NCBI RefSeq assembly: GCF_047948215.1
Contig: NC_134455.1
Coordinates: forward strand, 347,743,842 to 347,807,841
Direction: 5' to 3'
From: Lycorma delicatula
Taxonomy: Eukaryota > Arthropoda > Insecta > Hemiptera > Fulgoridae
DNA: 64,000 bases
Part shown: in pieces, positions 22,600 through 33,628 of the stretch
Position numbering within the stretch: the stretch's first letter is position 1
How the letters are laid out: the number at the start of each line of letters is the position of its first letter
Notes under the pieces: model-generated
What the model was told of the DNA's origin: nothing
The model's input: the letters and a program-made list of their open reading frames with translations, nothing else
Databases searched by the model: none
Program-made: the position numbers and the translations under genes

Positions 22600-22740
22600 A
22601 ATGTTTCATCTGGAGGTCCCGGGTTTGAATCCCGGTAGTACATGTCATTTTTCATACGCCATAAAATGTCAATTTCATATTTCCACGGGACAAGATTTCG
22701 TGCTTATTTGGTGAATGAATCATTAAAAAATAAGAGAAAA
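22600..22740 (+). repeat. SINE-C copy, partial
   Basis: It shows a perfect B box (gggtttgaatcccgg) followed by tttttcatacgcc, aatttcatatttccac, and a tail with gtgaatgaatcatt and A-rich sequence. It matches the body of the copies at 10620 and 37661. The 5' head is shortened. Confidence 0.65.
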
Positions 22741-22974
22741 AAAACATTTTGAAGTTGAGAAAAGTTTTTTTTTACCCCATTTTTCATTAAAAATGGGGTA
22801 CATTTATTTAATTGTTAATAACTTTCAAAGAGGTCTTTAAACGTAACGACTTATTGCATTCGATAGATCAGAAAATTTCCTTCCAGAATTTATTTCCTTC
22901 TATTTTATTTTTTTTGTTGTTAATTGTAGATCATTTGATAATCTGATAAAAATATAGTTCATTTGACCAACACC

Positions 22975-23085
22975 AGGTCGGTCTATTTGTAAAGCTCGTC
23001 CTCGTAAATCAGGTGATTTCAAAGTCACTGTGATTTCAAAGGTGATTTTCAACGAGTTCGGATTTCGGACTTTCCTTTGTTTTAT
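22975..23085 (+). repeat. SINE-A fragment
   Basis: aggtcggtctatttgtaaag, then aaatcaggtgatttcaaagt, follows the head of SINE-A, with a short internal duplication of gtgatttcaaag. The rest of the SINE is missing. Confidence 0.5.
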
Positions 23086-24235
23086 TCAACTTATCTTACA
23101 TCATTTTGTTCAGAATTAAATTCTCTACAAATTTTGTTTAAAAGTATTTTATGTTTATTATCCGTTTAATAAAGTTATTGTACGTGAAATATGAAAAACA
23201 AAAATATTTACCCCAATTTATTGAATTACACGCCAGATTTCTCAAAACTTATTGCAGATACGTTTTCGGGACCCATTTTATTCGATTTTTCAGGTCAATA
23301 TCCATCAGAAATCACTAATTCTGCCCCTTTAGTAACGTCCTAAAAATTTAAGTACGACTTCACAACGGGTTAGCTTAAATCTTAAAGCTTAAACTTTATT
23401 ATTCTTATATTTTTTATCTTGTTTCTTCAATACCGTACTGAATGTAATCATATTTACTGTACTGGATTCGATTTATATTCTATTAATTAAAGCGTGTTTA
23501 GTCAAATTGTCTAAAGGTTCTGTGTCTTCTACCTGCGAAAAGAATTACGCATTTACCCTACTAAATATGTACACGTACAGATACTATACTGTACACCTTT
23601 TTTGAGAAAACAGTTTTGATTTACGCGGTTTTAATTTACGCGATAATTTTCAGGGATGAATTAACCGCGTAAATCATGGGATTGCTGTATTATTACATTT
23701 AGATGGAAGTTTTTTTTAAAAATATTTGTAACAATATTTTACCGATTGAAATTTCTTTGCTATTTATGCGGTGCGCAGATGCATGTACGCCATATACTTT
23801 TTATTATTATTATTATTGTCAATCTTTAATTTTAAATAATTTATTAATTCATATATATATATATATGTGTGTGTGTGTGATGTGTGAAAATTGTTTTTTT
23901 CTGTGGGAGATTAAATTGACGTTTAAGTAATTAAAAAGAATAATGATTTGAAGATTTAGAAGAATCGATGTCCTTGACGTTGTTTATTATAAATTACTTA
24001 ATATATTTTCACTACATTGGTCCACCGACTTCTAGAATCTCTTATAATTTCTAGATTCATGATTGCCGTTTTACTTGCGTTTTGTTTAATTCATAAAATA
24101 GTTTTAAATTTACGTTCATCAAATATCTCCAATCATTTTATTCTTATTTCAAATTTTTATCGATGTGTTCCTGTTGTTGTACTGACCATTCCGACGATAA
24201 TATGTTTAACGGAATAACGTTTACGTCCGTCAAAT
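23086..24235. other. AT-rich sequence with one inverted pair and a small microsatellite
   Basis: No gene was recognised. An inverted pair built on gatttacgcggtt lies at 23618-23675 and resembles the end of a pogo/Tigger-type element, but this is weak. A (TA)n-(TG)n tract lies at 23852-23880. Confidence 0.35.
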
Positions 24236-24238
24236 CAC

Positions 24239-24271
24239 GAGATCCGCTTCTTTTAAAAGAAAGCGGATCTC
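24239..24271. other. Near-perfect palindrome
   Basis: gagatccgctt and its complement aagcggatctc flank cttttaaaag, itself palindromic, with one extra base. A third copy of gagatccgcg follows at about 24287. The origin is unknown. Confidence 0.85.
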
Positions 24272-24772
24272 ATCTTCACAAATCATGAGATCCGCGTTTA
24301 AAAATCGTTTAGTTGAACCGGTAATCGGCAAATACCAGTTTGCATTGTCTACTATAATGTGTTTTTTCCAAATTTGTCTTATTTTATTGTTTTAAATTTA
24401 AATTAATTTTTCTCTGACTATTTATGACTGTTATTTGTGACTATTTATTAATGTTATTTTGGTTTAAGTTCGCTTCGTTAGGGAGCGAAGAAAAACCGTT
24501 AACGAATTACATAAATTTCGCTATGCTTTTATTGAAGTTCGTATATTTGAATCTTTTTAAACGTTGTGATTTTTTTGGAAGGAAAATTATTATACATATT
24601 GATAGATATGGTACTGCAACTATAAAACAACTATAAATTACATATACACATTTTTTGCTGCACTTCATTAAACTTATTTCAATTGAAAGTAAGATACGAT
24701 CATCCAATTCTTTAATAAAGTGTACAGATACATAATTGCATTGTGGTGGGCACAATATTGATTTTGTTTCAC

Positions 24773-24850
24773 GTCGCTCAAGTATATATGTGGTTTAAGT
24801 GAGAACGTGTCGGAACCGTAACCACACACAGATCGGTTCGAATCTGACTG
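24773..24850 (+). repeat. tRNA-like SINE head within family B
   Basis: gtcgctcaagtatatatgtg begins a ~78-base segment ending in the B box tcggttcgaatctga. It matches 29904-29978 on the other strand. The ends do not form an acceptor stem, so it is a SINE head and not a tRNA gene. Confidence 0.5.
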
Positions 24851-25177
24851 CATATACATACATTTCTTTTGAACTTGTTTTTTTAATTTACTTATATTGA
24901 TTTATTAATATAAATAATAAAATGATATAAATATTAATAATAATAATAAAATGAAAAGTACATAAAATTTTATTTCCCTAATAGCTGCTGATTTATTTAT
25001 TTATTTGTTTTTTTTTTGTACTGTTATTATTGAATTATTTATTGTTAAAAGGTTTTTTACAATCAGAGGTTAATAATTATTAATAAAACAATATATTTAA
25101 ATTTAAAAAAAATATATATATGTAGTATATGAAGTCAGATTCGAACTTTCTCCTTGTAAAATCCAAATCAAAACTCC

Positions 25178-25385
25178 CAAAACCATAAAATTGTGTTAAT
25201 GTTTCGGCGAGAGTTTTCTGTCAATTAAAAATATCGAAAATCAAAATTCAACAATTTATTTATTTATAGTTCTTCAAAGAGACATTGTCCGAATCAAGGA
25301 AGTACAGATATATATGAAAGGCGAGATAATTGTTATATATTTTTCCTACTTAATTTTCTTAAATACAAAAATATACACCTTTAAA
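25178..25385 (-). repeat. Repeat G copy
   Basis: It matches 57915-58145 in reverse orientation. Shared words include gacattgtccgaatcaa, tagttcttcaaagag and aactcccaaaac. Class unknown. Confidence 0.6.
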
Positions 25386-25845
25386 TATTCTCTTCCTTTA
25401 AAATTTTATTTGGCTATAACTCTGGAACTAATGAAAATGAGTACCACTTATGATATATCGCTGAAAAGCTCTCAATGATGGCTTATTACTGCAGTTAAGA
25501 AAAATTCCAAAATCCAAATTTAGAGCTCAGACTGTACACACGTTTTTGACCCAGTCAAAAATCAAAAGACGAGGTGCACAACTAGATGTTACAACTGTCC
25601 TAAATACAAAATTTCAACATTCTACAGATAATCGTTTGAGTTACGCGAGATGCATACATATATATGTACGTACGTACAGACGCCACGCTGAAACTTATCA
25701 AAACGGAGTCAGGGATGGTCAGAATGGATGTTTTCGTTGAAATCTGAAAACCAAAATTTTTCGCGTTTACAATATTTCCTTCACTTCGTACAAGGAAGTA
25801 AAAAAGAAAAAAAATTACTCATTGTCTACCATTCAAATCCACATA

Positions 25846-25962
25846 AAGATAACTAACTTTTACTGAGATTTAAACTTCGGACTTCAAAAATCAGCTGTTA
25901 AATAACTGATTTGGGACGACGAGTTAACCACTCGACCAGCCTCGGTGGGCTGCCCCAATTTG
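25846..25962 (-). repeat. SINE-A head fragment
   Basis: Read on the minus strand, the A-box region (ccgaggctggtcgagtggtt) and aatcagttatttaac correspond to the SINE-A head; the body and tail are missing. Confidence 0.55.
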
Positions 25963-25991
25963 ATGGGATAATTTTTATATTTATAATAGTA

Positions 25992-27224
25992 GAGGGGTTT
26001 CATAATGTTCTTCAGAGTTTCGAAAATTCATTAACAAAAAACTATTTCACTAATATGAATAAAACAAGTACTGTACAAAAGAGTACTTCAAATAGTTTTT
26101 TCCACATATCCTAGGCAGTTAGTAAACTATTTGCTCGCTAGGCGTCAACAGTAGAGACAATGACTGCAACGGGAAGAGAGAAGTCGTTTTGTGTGTTAGA
26201 ATTTCACTTGTCAAAGTCAGTAATTTCTGTGCAACCTGCGTTTCGGTTGAAATTTCATAAGGAGCCACGAAGTGACAATTCAATTCGTGCATGGTATAAA
26301 CAATTCAGTGAAACTTCAGTGCGAGCGAAAATCAACCGGTCGTTCATTAACCTCAGAAGTCAATGTCGAACGTGAGCGTGTAAGTTTCATTCGCAGCACG
26401 TTAAAATCGACTGCGGCTGCAGGCAGAAAATTAGAAATTCCGAAAACAACTCTGTGGAATGTTCTCCGTAAACGTTTATTATGCAAACCGTACCATCTTC
26501 AATTAATCCAACGTCTTTCTGATGGAGATAAAACCCGCAGGCTCGATTTTTGTTTACAGTTACAGGAAAAGATGTTGTTAGATGAAGGTTTTCTAAACAA
26601 CATAATTTTCACCGATGAAGCTACTTTCCATATTAGTGGCAAAGTAAACCGCCATAACGTGCGAGTTTGGGGAACTGAAAACCCACACGCTTATGTGGAA
26701 CACACTTGTGATTCTCCGAAAGTAAACGTTTTTTGTGCGATCTTTCGTGAAGCAGTGTACGGGCCGTTCTTTTTTATGGAAACGACAGTAACCGGCACGA
26801 TATACCTGGATATGTTACAATTATGGCTTACGCCTCAGCTACTCAACGACTTCATTTTCCAGCAAACACATTATGCTGTGGCCACCAATATCACCAGACC
26901 TCACGCCATGTGATTTCTTTCTCTGGGGTTACGTGAAAGATAAGGTGTTTATCCCACCGATGCCGCACGATATCGCTGAGCTAAAGGATCGCATAATCAA
27001 TGCAATCAACTCTATCGAAAATGACATGTTAGAATGAGTTTGGCAAGAGCTAGACTTTCATGTTGATGTGTGCCGTGTCACCAGAGGAGCACATATTGAA
27101 CATTTATAGATTTTAACAAAAACTGTGAGTCCATGCATTACCTCGTACAACTTTCATTTAGGTAAGTGAAGTACTTTTTTTGTACTGAATTTTTGTAACT
27201 CCTAAGAACATTATGAAACGTCCT
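25992..27224 (+). mobile_element. Mariner-like element with TIRs and internal deletion
   Basis: The left end (from about 25992: gtttcataatgttctt, then aaaattca) is repeated inverted at the right end (to about 27224: aagaacattatgaaac). Both abut TA. The interior is one transposase relic on the plus strand. At ~1.23 kb it is near the usual element length but lacks a piece of the catalytic domain. Confidence 0.8.
26160..27110 (+). pseudogene. Mariner-like transposase, frameshifted, catalytic centre deleted
   Basis: The N-terminal helix-turn-helix part starts at the ATG at 26160 (MTATGREKSF, then DNSIRAWYKQF). A frameshift near 26310-26335 moves the frame, after which an open stretch runs to about 26850: LEIPKTTLWNVLRKRL, then FTDEATFHISGKVNRHNVR with the first catalytic Asp, then DSPKVNVFCAI and YLDMLQLWLTPQL. 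At about 26860 FQQ should be followed by the second catalytic Asp, but roughly 50-60 codons are gone. The sequence resumes in another frame with WPPISPDLTPCDFFLWGYVK, followed by a stop inside LE*VWQEL and the normal GAHIEHL ending near 27105. It cannot encode an active enzyme. Confidence 0.9.
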
Positions 27225-27650
27225 GTATTATATTTATCTATTTTGATTAACTTTAATCAGTTGTTTCATTAAATATAACTTAGTTTATAAAGATAAATAT
27301 TACTTCCCTACTTTTTAGGCACACAATTTTTTTTTTCATTTCTCTCAAACATGGATTCATTTAATATTAGAATTTTCAGGCCTTAATATAAGCGTTACGC
27401 GAAAGATTCCAGTAATTTCAAAAATTAAATAAATAAACAGGGGTTTTAATGCTCTCAGATGAAATATTTTTAAATATCTTAAAACGACCTGAAAACATAA
27501 GGATTGTCATACGTCATGATTTTATAAAAACAGTTGTCTATGATAAATTTATCTCCTCTCCCCCCAAAAAATACCGCGGTTTCTTTTTTGGTGTTGTAGT
27601 ATATCTTTAGTCAATACCTGACTGATCTACGTAATGTCAAGATGTGTTTT
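27225..27650. other. AT-rich sequence, no recognised feature
   Basis: No coding or repeat feature was recognised between the two transposon relics. Confidence 0.4.
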
Positions 27651-27654
27651 TAAT

Positions 27655-28660
27655 AAAGTAAGGTCCGTTTTAAAATTAAAATAAAACTGAAAAATACGGG
27701 GAAAAACTTTATTACCGACGCATTTATTTACTGCTTTTCCACATAGTTGTCTTCAACTCAACACATTTTTCATAGCGTTTCACTAGTTTCTTTATTCCCT
27801 CATCAAAAAATTCCGCCGCCGCTGCCTTACATCACGCACTAACGTCTATTCCTATTCGTCGTCGTCAAACCTTTGTCATGGAATCCTTTAAGTTGAAGAG
27901 AATGAAAGTAATCGCTGCGAGCTAAGAAAAACTACTGGTTGGACAATTGAAGATTGTTTAACGAAATTTTTCGATCGCCTCAATATCTGATTTGCCGTGT
28001 ACGGCCGGGCATCGTCGTGCAAAAACCAAATCCATTTCCGCCCAGAAGATTATGAATGCGGCTATCGCGTTGATTGTTGCTTGCCTCGACGTTCGAATAA
28101 GAAATCTAGGTTTCATATTCAAACAATGCATCATTTTCGTAATGAAATTTTCGTAACATTTTTCCTTGTGTGCGTCGGTTATATCTCCGTAATATCCGGC
28201 ACAGAATTATCCATAGTCCAATTTGGTTCGTGAAACATCAAGAATCATTAAAAACAATTTTGACAGTGAAGTGCCGGTTTTCTCGAATTTTTTCATCAAC
28301 TTATTCAATAAAATCATCTGTTATCACCGACGGCCGGCCGCTACTTCATCATGAACGTTCGTTCGCCCTTCTCGAAATGAACGTTACCACCGTCTTACTC
28401 ATAATATACACAGCTTGTAAACTTCAAAAGTTTGCCTGTGAATTATTTTTAACCCTCAAAATCCGGATTACTTCTCGTACTTCACACTTGGCGTGAATTG
28501 TAGCACTCATTATAAATGAATGAACAAAAAACTAAGTAAACTATTTTTTCTAGCTGACTATCGACTGAAATAACTGAGTTATGCAAGCGCCATCTATTTA
28601 CATCGCATATATAGGTGGCAAATTCTAAAAGTTCCTTTCTTTAAAAACAAGCCTAACATT
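27655..28660 (-). pseudogene. Mariner transposase relic with internal deletion
   Basis: On the minus strand the N-terminal part begins near 28505 (CEVREVIRILRVKN) and reads SGRPSVITDDFIE then DEKIRENRHF near 28270-28340, as in a SETMAR-like mariner helix-turn-helix domain. The C-terminal tail with NKETSETL-type sequence and DNYVEKQ lies at about 27745-27820. The catalytic middle is mostly missing or unreadable. The left limit of the duplicated block (27756) falls inside this relic. The element ends are approximate. Confidence 0.7.
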
Positions 28661-28825
28661 ATTATGAATCCGTAAGTACAAAATATTTATTTAATTCATA
28701 ATAAGTGTAATATTGTTTCAGAATTCTGTCTTCATTCGTTCTCCTGAGATGCCCAAACCGCAGTACTTGATTCCTTTCTATTTTACACTATTTACTTACT
28801 ACATCATGATCTTATAATTATTTTT

Positions 28826-29103
28826 TGTTTAGCCTCCGAAATTATCGTAAGGTATTAATTTAGAAGATGATTTGTATGAAAGTAAATGAAATGTAGTCTT
28901 GAACAGTTTCAGGTCGACCATTCCTGAGATGTGTGGTTAATTGAAACCCAACCACCAAAAAACACCGGTTTTCACGATGTAGTCTTCAAATTCGAATAAA
29001 AGCAACTACTTACATTTATTAGGATTTGAACCTTAGAACTTCAACTTCGAAATCATTTGATTTGTAACGAAGGGTTTGCCACTAGACGACTAACCCGGTG
29101 GGT
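28826..29103 (-). repeat. SINE-A copy
   Basis: This reverse SINE-A has its tail at the left (tgtttagcctccg) and its head at the right (cactagacgactaacccggt). It carries a small deletion near the tail compared with 18561-18852. Confidence 0.75.
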
Positions 29104-29830
29104 TAATCGAGTATTTTGTAATATTGCTGTGATTCACATGGGTTACCTTTGATCCATCTAGAGAAAGGGGCGGTTCCTTTTTACTTCCTTGTACGAAGTA
29201 CAATAAGTATTGTGAACGCGAAAAATTTCGGTTATCAGTTTTCAACGGAAGTATCCATTTTAACCATCCCTGAATCCATTTTTACTAGTTTCGGCGTGAC
29301 GTCTTTACGTATGTACATATGTATCTCGCATAACTCAAAAACGATTAGCTGTAGGATGTTGAAATGTTATATTTTGGACTGTTGTAACATCTAGTTGTAC
29401 ATCTCCCCTGTTGATTGCAATCGACTGGACCAAAAGTGTTCAGAAAAGCCCATTATCGTCGATATATCATAAGTGGTACTTATTTTCATCGATTCCAGAG
29501 TTATAGTCAAATAAAACTTTAATTAATGAAATATTTTGAGCTTACAAGGGGAAGGTACATCGGTTCGAATCCTACTTCATCTCCGTTTCTTTTTTTAATT
29601 TTTTTTTTTTAATTTAAATATATTGATTTATTAATAATTATTAACGTCTGAATGTAAAAAAATATATACAATAAATAATAATTCAATAACAATAAAAAAA
29701 AATCAGAAGTTAGTGACATAAATTTTTTTATATTTTTCATTTTAATTGAAGAATTTTTACGGAGGTTAATAATCATTAATAAATAAATATATTTAAATTT
29801 AAAAAAAGTTAAAATATATATATATATATG

Positions 29831-29833
<3 letters not shown>

Positions 29834-29901
<68 letters not shown>
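29834..29901. repeat. (GT)n microsatellite
   Basis: About 34 dinucleotide units. The matching tract in the second copy (44229-44339) has about 55. Confidence 0.97.
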
Positions 29902-29903
<2 letters not shown>

Positions 29904-29904
<1 letters not shown>

Positions 29905-29978
29905 AGGTCGGATTCGAACCGATGAGTGCATGGTTACTGATCTTACACGATCTCACACCACATAACTACATGAGCGAC
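29904..29978 (-). repeat. tRNA-like SINE head with A and B boxes
   Basis: The 75 bases read on the minus strand have an A-box-like tagttatgtggtgtga and the exact B box ggttcgaatcc at tRNA-like spacing. The 5' end gtcgctc does not pair with the 3' end gacctc, so no acceptor stem forms and it is not a tRNA gene. Its 3' side runs straight into the (AC)n tract. Confidence 0.55.
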
Positions 29979-30214
29979 GTGAAACAAAATTAATATATAA
30001 ACTAATATACTCGTAAAATGCTGATACGGACACCACAAAAAAATTTGATGTAATATGGTGTCCACCACAATGCAGTTGTGTAACTGTCCACTTTACTAAA
30101 GAATTGGAGGATCGTATCTCATTTTCAAATGAAATAAGTTTAAATGAAGTGCACCAAAAAATGTGTACTTGCAATTTAATAGGAGTACAAGGAAGTCATG
30201 TGGTATCCATATAC

Positions 30215-30784
30215 ATTTTTTTTAAATAAGGATTAATATTAGTAAAAAAAAACATTACCTTATTTGTTGAATCTTCAATTCTCAGTTATAAATATTTTAG
30301 AGTTGATTTTACGTATAAATTATTATTTAATATCAACTATAATCATTTCTTCTGCACTTAGAAATAACACTTTTTTTTATTGTAGAAAGAATAGACAATT
30401 TATCAAAAATAATAACACAATTACTTTTATAACGTAAGCCATATATATACCGGCTTATTATATACGTAATTTTACTTAATGCGTTAGTATTTTTGGTGGT
30501 ACTATTTTAATAAATATTTATAATCAGTAATACTAGTAATCAGTTTTAAACTGTGAACTTCGCTAAGATAATTTTTAAGGAAGTAATTTCTATTTGGTGA
30601 CCCATTTTGAATTTGTATACGCTTCTCATTACTTATCTATTTACATTCTGATGGTTAATAAACTTTATATTTTATTGATTTATTTTAATAAGTTATTATT
30701 AGACGTACTTTTATTTGTTTTAATTGAATGCAACTTTAATAATAAATTAAATTACGAATTAAATAATTTAATTATTTAAATTAA
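30215..30784. other. AT-rich sequence, no recognised feature
   Basis: No coding or repeat feature was recognised. Confidence 0.4.
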
Positions 30785-30812
30785 TACACACACGCACACG
30801 CACACACACACA

Positions 30813-30855
<43 letters not shown>

Positions 30856-30876
30856 GAGAGAGAGAGAGAGAGAGAG
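30785..30876. repeat. (AC)n-(CT)n-CACG-(AG)n inverted microsatellite
   Basis: A CT tract and an AG tract face each other around cacg, so the block can fold into a hairpin. The tract lengths differ in the second copy. Confidence 0.95.
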
Positions 30877-31381
30877 TAAGAGGTTGTTAATAAAGTATGC
30901 GACCCTTAAACAATGTCAAATTTGTCAAAATGTAGAAAAATAAAATTTAACAAATTTTCCTACCACAAAACGATCTATTTTTTCCGTATGATACCACCAT
31001 ACATAAACCCCATCATGGAAGGAGAGGGTAACTAAAGAATTTAAAATGGAAGAGTAGGGTTGTGACAAATCATTTTAAAGGACATTACAAAATAAAACTT
31101 TTGACGTTAAAAATTTGGGGCTACGACAACCCTAACCAAAATAGCAAAACATTTTAATTTATTTTAATTTCCAGCAGTTGCCCTATTACCTTCAAAATAA
31201 CTGCTTAACAGTAAAAAAAAAAGAAAGAAATTTATCAAATGTTTCTGTCTCATAACGATTTATTTTTCAGAATGAGATCCCCCACCCGCACTACGTGTGA
31301 TATAGTGTAAATAACATCTAAGATTAGCTATGAATAACACAGTGTGTATCTAAAAGAATGACCCGAATTCAAACAGATATA
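30877..31381. other. No recognised feature
   Basis: No gene or repeat end was recognised here. Confidence 0.4.
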
Positions 31382-31945
31382 TCTTATATATAAAGTCAAA
31401 GGTTTGTTTGTCTGTATGTCTGTCTATCTGTATGTTCTCTCATCACGCGAGAACCAACCGATCAATTTGCTTTCAAATATGCAGGATACATTCGTGTTAT
31501 CACAGGGAAGGTTTTAAGCTATAGACCCTAGCCCGCCTTGGGGTTGAAGTTGTGAATTAAAGAAATTCATTAAAAAAAAGGATTAGTCCTTTTACTTCAT
31601 TATTATACTTCTGTCACCGCGGCAACAGAATTAGGTTGTTCAGTTTTCTTTGTCAAGGGTGTGTATACTTTAGTTATTATTATACCGTTTGTAATTTAAT
31701 ATCTTTTTCAGGTTTCTAAGAAGCTTGAATACTTTAATTGTTATTTATCATCTGTTATTCCCATAACCAATGAGGGTAACGAAGACTGTGAGGCCTCCTG
31801 GTTAGACGGGAAGGGTGACCATAGCTCTGCGTAAAAATTGTCCTCTCTGCGGCCCTGTGAAGCACTTGGATCGGTCCCGGGGCTCGCCTGCGGTGAACTC
31901 GGCCACGGGAGTACAGGAGGTGCAGCCCCAACTGACAGGTTTCAT
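31382..31945 (+). mobile_element. Helitron-like element (H3), putative
   Basis: It starts after A with tcttatatataaagtcaaag and gtttgtttgtctg, the AT-rich TC-start typical of Helitrons, then cacgcgagaaccaaccgatc and the shared internal words (ggttttaagc, gtgaattaaag, atttatcatctgttatt) and a GC-rich tail. The 3' CTAG terminus is not preserved. No Rep/helicase is encoded. Confidence 0.5.
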
Positions 31946-32070
31946 AATAAAAATGTGTTACAATCGGAAGAAAACATACATACTTTTAAAAACTGTTTAA
32001 AATTTAATTTACCAAGATATAAATGTTCTATATACCCTCCATCTGCTCCACGGATAACATCAAGACCATG

Positions 32071-32107
32071 ACTGAATTTTTCCGCAATTTGTTGCGGAAA
32101 ATTCAGT
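32071..32107. other. Hairpin at a transposase truncation point
   Basis: actgaatttttccgcaa and ttgcggaaaattcagt form an almost perfect 16-bp stem with a 4-base loop and one bulged T. It lies exactly where the minus-strand transposase relic to its right stops being readable. Confidence 0.85.
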
Positions 32108-32900
32108 TATTGCAGTTGTGATCCTGGTTTTAGTTCATCCAGATCAGCAAGTAATTGTGGAACATAAATTTTTGTGTATCCTCACAAGAAAAAGTCACAA
32201 GTTGTTATGTCTGGGGATATCGGGAGTCAAGAATGTAGTGTTAAGTCTTGGGCCCCCGAACGCTCTATCCGTCGTTAAGGCGATGTTTCATTTAAATACC
32301 GACGAACTAGTTGTGCCGATGTGGAGGGATTCCGTTTTGCTGAAAAATGAATATTTAGAGTTTTCATTTGGTTGAAAAATCCAGTTCTGCAGTATTTCAA
32401 GATAAGTATGCCCTATTATTGTGTTTCCTACAATAAAGAACGAGCTTTAAATTGTAAACGAAATCACACAAAAAACATTAACTTTTGATGAATTTCGCTC
32501 CTACTAAAAAATTTCATGCGGATCTCTAGTCCCCGTACGCGAATATTATGAGGTGAAATTTTTACGCTTAAATTCAGTGTTACTTCATCACTAAAAATTA
32601 ACCGCGGTAAAAAACTAACGTCTTCCATATCAACCCCGAGAGCATATCGTAGAAATTATGTTTTTTCTTTTGTCGCTTACACGAAAAGCTTGTACTGGTT
32701 GTAATCGGTACAGCCTGAAGTACAAACGCCGTCTTAACAAACGCCAAACAGTCGCAGGAGAGATTGCAAGTTCTCGGATAGCACGACGAACGGACTTTTT
32801 CGAGCTTCGCTAAAACGTCTCTTGAATTCGTTGTAGATTTTTCTGTGAAATGCGCGGTCGCTCTGGACTCAAACCCTTATATAAACACTCCGATTCTTCA
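32108..32900 (-). pseudogene. Mariner-like transposase relic, same lineage as 26160
   Basis: Reading from about 32900 down, the order is a basic helix-turn-helix remnant, then DFLPRLIFSDEVTLNLSVKI with the first catalytic Asp near 32610, PHNIRVRG near 32555, YLEILQNWIFQPNE near 32370-32410, then SPDITTCDFFL near 32200 and LLADLDELKPG near 32130. Frames change several times and the final ~60 residues are replaced by the hairpin at 32071-32107. The word order is that of the element at 25992-27224. In the second copy a 15-bp deletion lies between two aaacgcc words. Confidence 0.75.
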
Positions 32901-33628
32901 AATTATTTATACCGGCGAAGAATAGCCGATGGTGGATCGATCTTGAAACGCTGAAGTTTACTCTGAGCAAATTTCATTTATTGACCATGCATGGTTACTC
33001 AAGTGTGTGGTTTGGAATTCATTCTTTTTGATACACGCTGTATTAAAGTATCACCTATCACGGTTTTTAAGTTAAAATATTTGTTCATCAATGTCCTTTT
33101 CAATGATGTCATAACCCTACTCTTTCTATTTCTCATTTTTTATTACTCCTCTCCCATGGGGGTTTGTGTGTGATGATTTCATATCGAAAAAGTAGATAGC
33201 TATTAGGAACATTTACTAAATTTTATTTTTCTATAATTAACCGTTGAAAAGTTTATTTATGAGTTTCCTATAGTTTATTAATATTGTTTTTAAATGAATG
33301 TCAGAACATTAAATACGACTTCGAAATCAGAAGACAGAATAAAAAAAGAAAATTAATGTTAGGAAAGAAAGAGTAAAGAAGATAAAGGAAAAAAGCCAAC
33401 GAATTTCAGCATAAAATAAGAAAAAAATTGAATGAGTAAAACAATACAAATAATACGTATCTTGTTAATAGAAGATTGGAAAAATAAAAATTAAATTAAA
33501 TAAAAGTAAAAACGGCAATGATTAAGGAAGTATTTAATAAAAAGTAAAATTTATTATATAGTAAGATAAAGAAGCGACTTGTGAGATTTTATGTTTTGAG
33601 TGTACTTCTGTATAAATCTAAAACATAT
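32901..33628. other. AT-rich sequence, no recognised feature
   Basis: No coding or repeat feature was recognised. Confidence 0.4.

Larger units (their letters stand above)
24640..25799 (-). mobile_element. Family B repeat, long form (copy b) with nested repeat G
   Basis: The copy ends at 25799 with the palindromic cttcgtacaaggaagt terminus and runs in the order seen in copy c (29182-30214), reversed. It includes the tRNA-like head at 24773-24850. A ~210-bp insertion at about 25178-25385 matches 57915-58145 in reverse (repeat G) and is absent from the short copies. The far terminus (tacaaggaagtcatgtg in copy c) is lost. Confidence 0.6.
29182..30214 (+). mobile_element. Family B repeat, long form (copy c)
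   Basis: It starts with the palindromic terminus acttccttgtacgaagtac and ends with gagtacaaggaagtcatgtg. It shares the order of copies a and e but contains an extra ~300 bp with a (GT)n tract and a tRNA-like segment. No protein is encoded. The long form looks like the short form with a SINE-like piece incorporated. Confidence 0.65.

Noticed and set aside
28170..28496. 108-residue plus-strand frame, repeated at 42573-42899.
   Set aside because: It is antisense to the mariner helix-turn-helix relic, whose minus-strand words are recognisable.
29904..29978. Possible tRNA gene on the minus strand (also 24773-24850 and 44342-44416).
   Set aside because: A and B boxes are present at tRNA spacing, but the 5' and 3' ends do not form an acceptor stem and the segment recurs inside a repeat, so it is a SINE head.
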